A stretch of 64,000 nucleotides of DNA from Kriegella aquimaris (GTDB lineage: Bacteria; Bacteroidota; Bacteroidia; Flavobacteriales; Flavobacteriaceae). Position numbers and translations under genes: made by a program. The notes below the pieces were generated by a model. It was given only the letters and a program-made list of their open reading frames with translations, was not told the DNA's origin and made no database searches. Positions 56,737 through 64,000 of the stretch are shown here, piece by piece. The first letter of the stretch is position 1, and each line of letters opens with the position of its first letter. The DNA is taken from positions 89,652 to 153,651 of the forward strand of contig NZ_FNGV01000014.1 in assembly GCF_900103215.1 (NCBI RefSeq). Reading direction: 5' to 3'.

Positions 56737-57561
56737 ATGGAGTCGATTCTATCGTATTTTGAGACCATACCTTCGTCACATCGGTCGTTACTGTTAGTTG
56801 GGGGAATTACCCTTTTTTGGGTATTGGAAGGTTTTGTACCACTCTTTAAATTCGATTATAAAAAATGGCGACATGCCCTGCCCAATTTGTTTTTTACCGT
56901 TACGACCGTAATTATTAATTTCTTGTTAGCTTTTTTATTGCTTAAAACTAGTGATTGGACGGTTGCCAACGATTTTGGAATTCTGAATTGGTTGCCCTCA
57001 ATGCCCTTGTGGGCCTATATTGTTCTCGGTGTATTGCTATTGGATTTTGTAGGAGCCTATCTGGTCCATTATGTGGAGCATAAGGTAAAACCCCTTTGGA
57101 TGATTCATTTGGTACACCACACCGACCATACTGTCGATACGACAACCGCTAATCGACACCATCCCCTGGAAAGTATAATTCGGTATGCATTTACCTTGTC
57201 CGGCGTATTTCTTATTGGAGTTCCTATTGGTATTGTAATGCTCTACCAATCACTTTCATTAGTGGCTACGCAGTTGGGACATGCCAATATTCGATTGCCA
57301 AAAAAAGTTGATGAGGTATTGAGCTATATCATCGTGTCACCTGACATGCATAAAGTGCACCACCACTATGTTTTGCCTTATACCGATAGCAATTACGGGA
57401 ATATATTCTCGATATGGGACCGGCTTTTTGGTACGTTTATGAAATTAGATCGCGAAGCCATTGTCTATGGTGTAGATACTTTCAGGGACAGCACCGAGAA
57501 TGGGAGTATTAAAGGTTTGCTCAAGCAACCCTTTCAAAAATATCGGAAACCGACGCAGTGA
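56737..57561 (+). CDS. Sterol desaturase / fatty acid hydroxylase family enzyme
   Basis: A 274-residue membrane-bound di-iron enzyme. Four hydrophobic segments surround the His boxes HYVEHK (HxxxH), HLVHHTDHT (HxxHH) and HKVHHHY (HxxHH). This pattern is that of the sterol desaturase family, which hydroxylates or desaturates fatty acids, lipids or carotenoids; the substrate is unknown. TATCTTTA lies only 3 nt before the ATG. Confidence 0.9.
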   Translation: MESILSYFETIPSSHRSLLLVGGITLFWVLEGFVPLFKFDYKKWRHALPNLFFTVTTVIINFLLAFLLLKTSDWTVANDFGILNWLPSMPLWAYIVLGVLLLDFVGAYLVHYVEHKVKPLWMIHLVHHTDHTVDTTTANRHHPLESIIRYAFTLSGVFLIGVPIGIVMLYQSLSLVATQLGHANIRLPKKVDEVLSYIIVSPDMHKVHHHYVLPYTDSNYGNIFSIWDRLFGTFMKLDREAIVYGVDTFRDSTENGSIKGLLKQPFQKYRKPTQ

Positions 57562-57666
57562 TATTTTTGATGCTGCGTAACAATTTTTTCTTAATTATTG
57601 AGCAATGATTATCGATTATGTTCATGTCTTAGGTTGATAAAGAGTAACATTTTAAAAAGAAATGGG

Positions 57667-58536
57667 ATGAAAAAAGAAATCGCCCCAGTTATCTTATTCT
57701 TCACACTGCTATTTTCGAGTGTAGTTGCCGCACATCCTGGAATTGGAATAGTGATGGATAGCAAGGGAAATGTATTTTACACAGATTTGACACATGTATG
57801 GAAAATAGCACCTGATGGTAGCTGCACTATTGCGGTAAAAGATGTACATACCCACGAGTTATATCTCGATGAAAATGACAACCTTTTTGGAGAACATGTA
57901 TGGTACGAGGGAGAGGCTACCGACAAGTGGGGCTATTATATTTGGTGTTTGAAAAGCAACGGTAGTTTGGAACAAGCCATACCTCCGACGGAAGGATTTC
58001 CATTCAATAACACTTTGGTACGCGATTCAGAGGGTAGTATGTATTGGCCGGAAAAGTCAGGCGACATCGAAATTTTGAAAAAAGAAACTGCAAACGGGCA
58101 GACTTCACTTTACACAGATTACAAGTTTAAGGATATTCGTTGGCTACATTTTTCTGAAAATAATAACTTGTATGTAATAGATTATCTTAAAATAAAAAAA
58201 GTGACACCGAGCGGTGATGTGGTGGTCATATCGGATAAGTTGAAGGAAACTTGGCCTTCACATGCTGAAGTGCAAGACCATCACTATCTTATGGGACTTT
58301 GGTCAGATGCACAACAAAATATTTTCGTAGCTGTCTATGGTGCAAGAAAAGTGAAAAAAATCACCCCAAGCGGTAAAATTGAAACGGTTTTTGAATCATC
58401 AAAGGATTGGTCTCCGTCGGGTGGACTGATTGGCCCCGATGGTAGTTATTGGATTATGGAGTTTTCCGTGAAAAATAAAACTAGAGTTAAAAAAATAAGT
58501 CCGTATGGGGATGAAGTGGTCTACGATCAAAATTGA
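57667..58536 (+). CDS. Exported NHL-like beta-propeller protein
   Basis: A 289-residue protein with a signal peptide (MKKEIAPVILFFTLLFSSVVAAH) and repeated units of the type GNVFYTDL/DNLFGEHV/NNLYVIDYLKIKKVTPSGDVV/QNIFVAVYGARKVKKITPSGKI/GSYWIMEFSVK. The repeats look like NHL or virginiamycin-lyase-type propeller blades. I use the ATG at 57667, which restores the signal peptide; an in-frame TTG 69 nt upstream adds an unlikely lead. Function unknown. Confidence 0.82.
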   Translation: MKKEIAPVILFFTLLFSSVVAAHPGIGIVMDSKGNVFYTDLTHVWKIAPDGSCTIAVKDVHTHELYLDENDNLFGEHVWYEGEATDKWGYYIWCLKSNGSLEQAIPPTEGFPFNNTLVRDSEGSMYWPEKSGDIEILKKETANGQTSLYTDYKFKDIRWLHFSENNNLYVIDYLKIKKVTPSGDVVVISDKLKETWPSHAEVQDHHYLMGLWSDAQQNIFVAVYGARKVKKITPSGKIETVFESSKDWSPSGGLIGPDGSYWIMEFSVKNKTRVKKISPYGDEVVYDQN

Positions 58537-58620
58537 TGTTTTTATACTTCCATGTTTCCTGTTAATTTATACGAAACCAGACCCTTTACGTCAAAGAGCT
58601 TCGAAACTAAATTGCAACCG

Positions 58621-59010
58621 ATGAAAAAACTCTTAAAACCCGCCAGTCTACTATTTAACTTACTTTCACTCTTGGTTTTCTTTATAATTGGAATGTATTT
58701 TGCCGGATGGATCGAAGCAGGCAAAGACCAAGGACTTGCCGGTGGCGCTATTGTTTTGGGTTGGGGCTTATTATTCGGCGTGATTGCGTTTATCGCCTCT
58801 TTTTTCGCAACTTATCATATTGCACATAAAAAATTGATTGTTGGCAATTGGGTACTTTTTATAGTCTTATTGTTCGGTTATGGTATTACGCATTATCGTT
58901 TCAAAAAACGGGATAAACTACAGCAGGAAAGAAACAAGCCATATCATAAAGAGACACCTGCCAAACCTAAACAGAAAGCCGAATCCTTTGCACTGCTAAC
59001 CATTTTCTGA
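58621..59010 (+). CDS. Small three-TM membrane protein
   Basis: Not recognised. The ATG at 58621 gives 129 residues with three hydrophobic segments (about 7-30, 41-68 and 76-95) and a Lys-rich, soluble C terminus (KRDKLQQERNKPYHKETPAKPKQ). An in-frame ATG at 58552 would extend it by 23 residues with no clear support. It precedes the DUF2914 gene by 17 nt. Confidence 0.7.
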   Translation: MKKLLKPASLLFNLLSLLVFFIIGMYFAGWIEAGKDQGLAGGAIVLGWGLLFGVIAFIASFFATYHIAHKKLIVGNWVLFIVLLFGYGITHYRFKKRDKLQQERNKPYHKETPAKPKQKAESFALLTIF

Positions 59011-59027
59011 TCGAGGTAAGAGTAATA

Positions 59028-60203
59028 GTGAATAGGGCAAAATACCTAGATCCAATTCCTTTATATTTATGGGCTTTCAAAAAACAGATGAAAAGGGGAC
59101 TGGTCAGGTATAGAAATAGCGCACTGCGCAAATTTATTAGAAGGCATCAAAAATACGCGCCGATTATTTTTTTTATCGGTGGATTTATTTTTGATACGTT
59201 GACCTTGGGCCGTATTGATCGGTTGTACGATTTGGTTGTCTTGTGCCTGTACATGAGCCTGCTGACCATCACACTTTATCTTTATAACTTGGTCGACGAT
59301 GGTAGGTGGCAAGGCACTATGCTTGAACGCTACGAAGAATATTTACCGTTGGCCATTCAATTTTTCTTTGGTGGACTTTCAAGTGCGTATGTGATTTATT
59401 TTTCAAGAAGCGTTTCGCTCTCGAAGACAATGTCCTTTTTTGTCATCTTGGTGGTTCTGTTTTTGGCCAATGAATTTCTAAAACGAAGAATATCGAACAA
59501 GTATTTACAATTTAGTGTGTACTTCTTTATAAACTTTACTTTCTTCACTTTTATCATTCCTGTCTTTATCAAAGAAATGGATACCCGCATTTTTCTTTTT
59601 TCAGGCTTGGTAAGTTTAATCTGTACCCTCGTCTTGATTATAGTTATTTATGCCCTGAGTCCGAGCACACGTAAAGAAATACACATCGCAAAACTATTGG
59701 GTATTGTGATATTCATCTATGCCGTAATCAATGTATTTTATTATTTTAAGCTTATTCCGCCTGTACCCCTTGCTATGGATACGGGTCTTGTGGCGCATAA
59801 CATTGAAAAAAGAGACAACACCTATTTTGTCACCTATGAAAGAGATGACTGGTTCGTGTTTTGGCGCGACCATAGACTTGAGTTTATTATGAAACCTAAT
59901 GAAGATGTGTATGTATTCTCCTCTATTTTTGCACCGACCGATTTAAAAAAAATGATGTTTCATCGATGGACGTGGTTCAACCCCGATACCCGAGAATGGG
60001 AGATTGTCGAAGATATAGGATATGATATCACCGGAGGTCGGGATAACGGTTTTCGTGGTTATACCTATAAAAACAATGTAAAAAAAGGGCTCTGGAAAGT
60101 TGAAGTAATTACCGAAGAAGAATTGGTATTGGGGGTCATCGATTTTGAGATTATGATTAACCCGGGTTTGAAACCGCGACGGATTATTGAGAAACGATTC
60201 TAA
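59028..60203 (+). CDS. DUF2914-type membrane protein
   Basis: A 391-residue protein with about seven membrane segments (residues 45-240) and a C-terminal soluble domain after about 255 (NTYFVTYERDDWFVFWRDHRLEF, HRWTWFNPDTREWEIVEDI, TGGRDNGFRGYTYKNNVKKGLWKVEV). The last matches the DUF2914 domain as I know it. The start is GTG at 59028; an ATG 60 nt later is an alternative. The role is unknown. Confidence 0.82.
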   Translation: MNRAKYLDPIPLYLWAFKKQMKRGLVRYRNSALRKFIRRHQKYAPIIFFIGGFIFDTLTLGRIDRLYDLVVLCLYMSLLTITLYLYNLVDDGRWQGTMLERYEEYLPLAIQFFFGGLSSAYVIYFSRSVSLSKTMSFFVILVVLFLANEFLKRRISNKYLQFSVYFFINFTFFTFIIPVFIKEMDTRIFLFSGLVSLICTLVLIIVIYALSPSTRKEIHIAKLLGIVIFIYAVINVFYYFKLIPPVPLAMDTGLVAHNIEKRDNTYFVTYERDDWFVFWRDHRLEFIMKPNEDVYVFSSIFAPTDLKKMMFHRWTWFNPDTREWEIVEDIGYDITGGRDNGFRGYTYKNNVKKGLWKVEVITEEELVLGVIDFEIMINPGLKPRRIIEKRF

Positions 60204-60371
60204 ATAGTGCGGGCAAAATGTTCGCTGAATTATTTATGGATGAAAAGTGAGGGTACTAGAAGTTCTACTGGAATGTGGAAGATGACCGGTTTTGTAAGTA
60301 AAGTTTAATTTATTGAACTTTGCGAGTAGCGGAAAGCGAATTCTCCCTTCCCTCAAATCATAAAAATTAAA

Positions 60372-61562
60372 ATGAGCAGAACAACAACAGAGATTTCGAA
60401 GCAACAAGCAAGAAAGATAGTATTGTTGTCACAAAAACTACCTCCGACAAAATCGACAGGAAATGCGCTTGCCAATACATTATCTGCTATTGAACATTTG
60501 GGATACATTCAAATCGATACCATTTCAGCTATTCAGCGGGCGCATCATCATACCCTTTGGAACCGTAATCCCCGTTATAAAACAAGTCACCTTGGTCAGC
60601 TCGTTGAAAATAAAACGGTTTTTGAGTATTGGTCCCATGCGGCCGCCTATCTGCCCATGCGCGATTATCGGTTTACCTTGCCTCGTAAATACGCCATAGC
60701 GAACGGGCATCAGAACCACTGGTACAAGCGCAACGTACCACTTATGAGATCGGTGTTGAAGCGCATTGCAACGGAAGGCCCTTTGATGGCCAAAGATTTT
60801 GAACATACCGGTAAAAAATTGGGAGAGTGGAAGACGAAACCGGCCAAACAAGCTTTAGAATACCTGTTTATGCAAGGTGACCTTATGATTCCGTATCGGG
60901 TGAATTTCCATAAAGTTTATGATTTGACTGAAAGGGTTTTGCCAGAAGACGTAAACACTGCGGTGCCTAGCACTACGGAATATGCACGTTTTCTTATAAT
61001 TCAATACCTCCGAGCCAATGGTTTGGGGCAAGCAAAAGAAATGGTATACTTGCTAAAAAACACCAAGGCCGTTGTTTTGACCGTCATACAGGAGATGGTT
61101 GAGCATAAAGAATTGGAAGAGGTAGAGGTTGCCGGAAACCTGTATTATGTTTTACCGTCGGCACTTGAATTGTTGAAAAAACCGTTGGCCCGAAACAAAT
61201 TGAAAATACTCTCCCCATTCGATAATCTGCTGATACAGCGTAAACGTATCGTCTCCTTGTTTGATTTTGACTATTTGTTGGAATGTTATACCCCCGAAGC
61301 AAAACGTCAATACGGTTACTTTTCGCTCCCCATATTATGGGACGGAAAGCTAGTGGCGCGAATGGACTGCAAGGCGGATAGAAAGAATAATCTTTTACAA
61401 ATCCATCATTTGGCATTGGAGCCGAAGATTGTCAAATTCGATGCATTTGCCCATGCATTAGGTAAAGAGCTCAATGCATTTATGGTATTTAATGGGTGCA
61501 GTAAACTTCAATGTTCTAAAACAAGCCCAGAAAGTTTTAAGTCAATGTTGGAAAACATTTAA
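60372..61562 (+). CDS. Winged-helix DNA glycosylase, YcaQ/AlkX-type
   Basis: A 396-residue protein of the HTH_42/DUF1006 family; E. coli YcaQ unhooks interstrand cross-links. The Gln-x-Asp active-site type motif lies in YIQIDTISAIQRAHHHTLWNRN, then YWSHAAAYLPM. Winged helix domains follow, and LSPFDNLLIQRKR and LARMDCKADRK are in the C-terminal half. It is the last ordinary chromosomal gene before the A+T-rich mobile region. Confidence 0.87.
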   Translation: MSRTTTEISKQQARKIVLLSQKLPPTKSTGNALANTLSAIEHLGYIQIDTISAIQRAHHHTLWNRNPRYKTSHLGQLVENKTVFEYWSHAAAYLPMRDYRFTLPRKYAIANGHQNHWYKRNVPLMRSVLKRIATEGPLMAKDFEHTGKKLGEWKTKPAKQALEYLFMQGDLMIPYRVNFHKVYDLTERVLPEDVNTAVPSTTEYARFLIIQYLRANGLGQAKEMVYLLKNTKAVVLTVIQEMVEHKELEEVEVAGNLYYVLPSALELLKKPLARNKLKILSPFDNLLIQRKRIVSLFDFDYLLECYTPEAKRQYGYFSLPILWDGKLVARMDCKADRKNNLLQIHHLALEPKIVKFDAFAHALGKELNAFMVFNGCSKLQCSKTSPESFKSMLENI

Positions 61563-61697
61563 AAAGATAGTGTTCCTTTAGAGACTAGAGTGTTATTCGA
61601 TTTACAACCCTATAAAAGAAGCGCATTTGATTAGTTTTGTTCCGATTTAGCGGTATAAAACCGTATTTTACAGCGATATAAATAAGTTACCAACAAT

Positions 61698-62069
61698 ATG
61701 AAAAGACTGCTTGCAATAACATTAATTTTAACTTTAAACTCTTGTTTTTTCTACAAAAAAGATGGAATTGAGATGAAAATCAAAAATGACTCAAGCGAAC
61801 CGATAACAAATGTGGAATTTACGAGGACTGAGAGATTGGAATTAATAAAAATTGACCGAATTGAAGCGAATGAAAGCGTTACGGAATTTTTATCAATGCG
61901 TAAAAACAAATCTGACGGAGCTTACTCTCTGACTTTTAATCGCGCAAGTGGAAAAAAGGAAATTAGTGGTGGAGGATATTATACGAATGGAGGTTCGCTT
62001 GACCATTGGGTTGACTTTATCGTAGAAAATGATACAACAATAGTAAAATTTGACGCACCAATTTATTGA
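61698..62069 (+). CDS. Short hypothetical lipoprotein in A+T-rich region
   Basis: Not recognised. The 123-residue protein has a lipoprotein signal (LTLNSC, Cys 16), followed by a mainly beta sequence with NDSSEPITNVEFTRTERLEL and GGGYYTNGGSLDHWVDFIVEND. Codons are visibly A+T-richer than those of the YcaQ-type gene upstream. It lies 2 nt after the GTTACCAACA unit start and 11 nt before the next gene. It may encode an exported protein carried on a mobile unit. Confidence 0.75.
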   Translation: MKRLLAITLILTLNSCFFYKKDGIEMKIKNDSSEPITNVEFTRTERLELIKIDRIEANESVTEFLSMRKNKSDGAYSLTFNRASGKKEISGGGYYTNGGSLDHWVDFIVENDTTIVKFDAPIY

Positions 62070-62080
62070 GGAGAAACCAA

Positions 62081-62347
62081 GTGAAAAAGTGGACAATTTT
62101 AAGAGCCTATTTTCTTATCTTTTTGGCTTGTTGCATAATCTATACAATAGCTAAATGGAAGACTCTATCATATGCAGAAGGTTGGGGAGTTGTGTATATG
62201 TTCGGACTAATCGGACTTGGATTTTTTGGTTTGGTAATTGACTTTATTTTGACTTTAATAATCAAGAATAAAAAAATACTCAACGGAATTGGAATTTTAA
62301 TAGCAATCGGATTTTCAATAATGTTGATAATGGAATTTAAACAATGA
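62081..62347 (+). CDS. Small membrane protein in A+T-rich region
   Basis: Not recognised. A GTG at 62081 preceded by a GAGGAG purine run (62068-62073) gives 88 residues with three membrane segments (RAYFLIFLACCIIYTIA, WGVVYMFGLIGLGFFGL, ILNGIGILIAIGFSIMLIM). The Shine-Dalgarno-like run decides the GTG over an upstream TTG that overlaps the previous gene's stop. It likely shares a transcript with the lipoprotein gene. Confidence 0.7.
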   Translation: MKKWTILRAYFLIFLACCIIYTIAKWKTLSYAEGWGVVYMFGLIGLGFFGLVIDFILTLIIKNKKILNGIGILIAIGFSIMLIMEFKQ

Positions 62348-62365
62348 CTGAATTAATAAAAATAC

Positions 62366-62503
62366 TGTTGGCAACAATGTATAACCGCAATTACGGCGGA
62401 TTCGACTACGTCCGAATCCACTCGGAATTGCTAAAGTCAGTGTCAAACCGAAAATTAAAGCATATTAATCCGTAACTGACGGTTATACGAGACCGTTGTG
62501 CGT
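62366..62503 (+). repeat. 130-bp imperfect palindrome between the two units (attC-like)
   Basis: Outer arms: GCAAC (62371-62375) against GTTGTGC (62495-62501), partly complementary. Next, perfect GTATAACCG/CGGTTATAC (62379-62387/62480-62488). Inside are hairpins GGATTCG/CGAATCC (62398-62404/62413-62419, extended by AC/GT with a bulge) and GTCAGT/ACTGAC (62436-62441/62475-62480). Length and layered folding resemble a long attC site, but the cores do not fit RYYYAAC/GTTRRRY exactly. Confidence 0.5.
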
Positions 62504-63600
62504 ACATATTAAAACCGAACCGAAAATGAAGATTTTACTTTTAACATTATTGACCATTTTATCAGTTTCTTGCAATTCCCAAGAGAAGAAAATTGCCGAA
62601 ATTAAAAATCCAACGGAAAAAAATAATGCTTCACAAATCGGACAATATGTAGTCGAAACATTTCAAGACTCGAAAGGAAATCTGTGGTTTGGAACTTTAG
62701 AAAAAGGAGTTGCAAAATATGACGGAAACAAATTGACTTATTTAACGACAAAAAACGGATTGCCAAGTAACAGAATAACAAACGTCATTGAAGATAAGGC
62801 AGGAAATTTATGGTTTGGAACAGGTACTGGAATATCGAAATTTGACGGAAAAACTTTCACCAATTTTTCCAAAAAAGACGGGCTTTGCAGCGATATGATA
62901 AGCAATTTATTAATCGACAGTAAAGGAAATTTTTGGATTGGAACTTGGGGCGGAGTTTGCAAGTTTGACGGAACTCAATTTGAAAATTTACCAATTCCTT
63001 ACCCGAAAATAGAAACCAAAATCAACCAAGACACAAAAGATTGGATAACTACAATTAGAGAAGACAAAGAAGGAAATATTTGGTTCGGAAGAGACGGTTA
63101 TGGAGCAAGTAAATTTAATGGAAACTCATTTGTCCATTTCACAACGAAAGAAGGTTTGAACTCAAACAATGTTCAATCCATTGCAGAAGACAAAGAAGGA
63201 AATATTTGGATTGGAACGCGAGTGGCAGAGAAAGACAACGCTGATACCGACAAACGAATTGGAGAAGGCGGATTGAATAAATTTGACAGAAACAAATTCG
63301 TTCATTTCTCTGAAATAAATGGATTGAGCAAAAGTGATGTTTTCACAATTCACAATGACAAATCAAATGATTTATGGATTAGTTCAACAAGCAACGGAGT
63401 TTACAAATACACAAACAATGAGTTCGTAAATTACAAAGTTCCAACTTCAACTATGAGTTTTCTGAAAGACAAAAAAGGGATTATTTGGTTAGGTTGTGCA
63501 GGTGGCCTATACAAAATTGATAAAGACGGGAAAACAATAAATGTAACAACGAATGGACCTTGGGAATAAAAATACGAACGCACAACAATGGTAATCGTTG
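62496..63600 (+). mobile_element. Cassette-like unit 2 (propeller gene)
   Basis: This unit starts TTGTGCGT (62496-62503), and after the gene comes ACGCACAA (63578-63585), its exact reverse complement; with the flanking bases the inverted repeat is GTTGTGCGT/ACGCACAAC, 9 bp. The box is followed by CAACAATG (63583-63590), which is also the 5' arm motif of the element at 62372. The second element appears short or broken, ending around 63600 near the IS remnant. Confidence 0.45.
62526..63569 (+). CDS. Propeller lipoprotein with two-component-type repeats
   Basis: A 347-residue lipoprotein (LSVSC, Cys 16). It has about seven repeats of the Reg_prop kind, each with GNLWFGT/GNLWFGTGTG/GNFWIGTWGG/GNIWFGRDGY/GNIWIGTRV/NDLWISSTSNG/IIWLGCAGG followed by a KFDGxxFxxF unit. 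Such propellers form the sensor of hybrid two-component systems, but here there is no kinase or membrane domain, so it is a free lipoprotein. The ATG at 62526 opens a signal peptide; the gene is A+T-rich and is flanked by inverted GTTGTGCGT boxes. Confidence 0.82.
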   Translation: MKILLLTLLTILSVSCNSQEKKIAEIKNPTEKNNASQIGQYVVETFQDSKGNLWFGTLEKGVAKYDGNKLTYLTTKNGLPSNRITNVIEDKAGNLWFGTGTGISKFDGKTFTNFSKKDGLCSDMISNLLIDSKGNFWIGTWGGVCKFDGTQFENLPIPYPKIETKINQDTKDWITTIREDKEGNIWFGRDGYGASKFNGNSFVHFTTKEGLNSNNVQSIAEDKEGNIWIGTRVAEKDNADTDKRIGEGGLNKFDRNKFVHFSEINGLSKSDVFTIHNDKSNDLWISSTSNGVYKYTNNEFVNYKVPTSTMSFLKDKKGIIWLGCAGGLYKIDKDGKTINVTTNGPWE

Positions 63601-63635
63601 CACAAGCCGTTAGTTTATACAAAACGGATCCGTTC

Positions 63636-63658
63636 AAGCCTCTTTAAGAGGCTTTTTT
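63636..63658 (+). terminator. Terminator-like hairpin at the end of unit 2
   Basis: AAGCCTCTT (63636-63644) and AAGAGGCTT (63646-63654) form a palindrome with a T run after it on the + strand. It would end + strand transcripts from the propeller gene. It lies just before the transposase 3' end and may also mark an insertion-sequence border. Confidence 0.7.
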
Positions 63659-63667
63659 CGTGTCAGG

Positions 63668-64000
63668 TCATAAATGGGAAGCCAGTTTTTGGTGCCTTGT
63701 AAAAGCGCTGAACAGGCATTCAAAGGAGTTTTCCACAAATGCCATTAAGCCAAGTCGGCCTGCCCCGCTCTTGACCGGTTTTTGTTCGAATTTCAGATAC
63801 TTTTTGAGATTGTATGCCATCGCCGCGAGGTGCATCACCTTGTTGGCCTGCTTTAGCCCAATGGTATTGATCTTTCGCAGGCCCATGAACTGGGTAAGGG
63901 TACCGAAAACGGGTTCTACCGTGCTCTGCCGTTTGCCCTTCATGTACCCGCCCTGTGGGCCGTTCACCCTTGTGTTGTTGCGTTCGTACTCCTCCCTATA
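63668..64000 (-). CDS. IS1182-type transposase, 5' part outside window
   Basis: The C-terminal ~110 residues of a DDE transposase. The frame is open to the last base of the window (YREEYERNNTRVNGPQG upstream of MKGKRQS), so most of the protein is outside. STVEPVFGTLTQFMGLRKI and GLKQANKVMHLAAMAYNLKKYL are typical for the IS1182/IS5-like C terminus. The stop is at 63668-63670. The first Met inside the window is internal, not the start. Confidence 0.85.
   Translation of the reverse strand, partial: YREEYERNNTRVNGPQGGYMKGKRQSTVEPVFGTLTQFMGLRKINTIGLKQANKVMHLAAMAYNLKKYLKFEQKPVKSGAGRLGLMAFVENSFECLFSAFTRHQKLASHL

Larger units (their letters stand above)
61686..62495 (+). mobile_element. Cassette-like unit 1 (two small genes)
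   Basis: This unit starts GTTACCAACA (61686-61695), and after its genes comes TGTTGGCAAC (62366-62375). The first is the reverse complement of the second at 9 of 10 positions. In integron cassettes the first bases of a cassette complement the far (R'') box of its own attC in the same way. The 130-bp element that follows ends at GTTGTGC. Boundaries are set by this reading, not by a known consensus. Confidence 0.45.

Noticed and set aside
61563..63667. Standard integron with canonical attC sites and integrase
   Set aside because: The boxes do not match GTTRRRY/RYYYAAC strictly and no tyrosine recombinase is present in the window, so only a cassette-like reading is kept.

Overview
The window comes from a chromosome of the Bacteroidota, almost certainly a flavobacterium (Flavobacteriaceae; I cannot name the genus). 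The evidence is the gene order of the ribosomal protein block followed by carA, eno and gltA, TonB-dependent and outer-membrane beta-barrel proteins of Bacteroidota type, a FecR/ECF-sigma pair, -7 elements of the form TAnnTTTG, and few Shine-Dalgarno sequences.

Region 1 (1-16.4 kb) is the str/S10/spc/alpha ribosomal supercluster on the + strand: the 3' part of fusA, then rpsJ, rplC-rplD-rplW-rplB-rpsS-rplV-rpsC-rplP-rpmC-rpsQ, rplN-rplX-rplE-rpsN-rpsH-rplF-rplR-rpsE-rpmD-rplO, secY, infA, rpmJ, rpsM, rpsK, rpsD, rpoA and rplQ, closed by a strong terminator. Most genes are packed within about 20 nt of each other. Six gaps are longer and hold foldable RNA: rpsJ-rplC (with an intrinsic terminator inside the operon), rpsN-rpsH, rpsE-rpmD, rpsM-rpsK, rpsK-rpsD (a clean three-way junction) and rpoA-rplQ. 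These are candidate autoregulatory leaders.

Region 2 (16.4-24.7 kb) is central metabolism: carA, eno, a GT5 glycogen/starch synthase, citrate synthase, two tandem guanidino-group hydrolases (a dimethylarginine/arginine deiminase-type enzyme and CtlX) and a Crp/Fnr-type regulator.

Region 3 (24.7-32.3 kb) is accessory: a small membrane protein, an outer-membrane beta-barrel receptor, an AraC regulator, and a minus-strand operon of an unknown protein, an SDR/DUF2867 protein and a BCCT transporter.

Region 4 (32.4-44.4 kb) has argS with an unusual internal insertion of roughly 110-120 residues, an MtfA-like zinc peptidase, a cell-surface signalling unit (ECF sigma, FecR, STN-type TonB receptor) divergent from two acidic lipoproteins built of tandem repeats, then ffh and folD.

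Region 5 (44.4-61.6 kb) contains a short lipoprotein gene, an esterase, a large propeller/HEAT/cytochrome c lipoprotein, an alpha/beta hydrolase, a YitT protein, a HerA-like ATPase, queE, a metzincin-like lipoprotein, a methyltransferase, a YkgJ protein, a sterol-desaturase-family enzyme, a secreted propeller, two membrane proteins and a YcaQ-type DNA glycosylase.

Region 6 (61.6-64.0 kb) looks mobile. Visibly A+T-richer small genes sit in two units. In each unit the sequence just before the gene(s) is the reverse complement of the sequence just after, and a 130-bp imperfect palindrome separates the units. This is the architecture of integron gene cassettes, although the core bases do not fit the canonical attC consensus and no integrase is in view. 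An IS1182-type transposase, cut by the window end, adjoins the array. The cassette-like array and the argS insertion are the observations I would check first.
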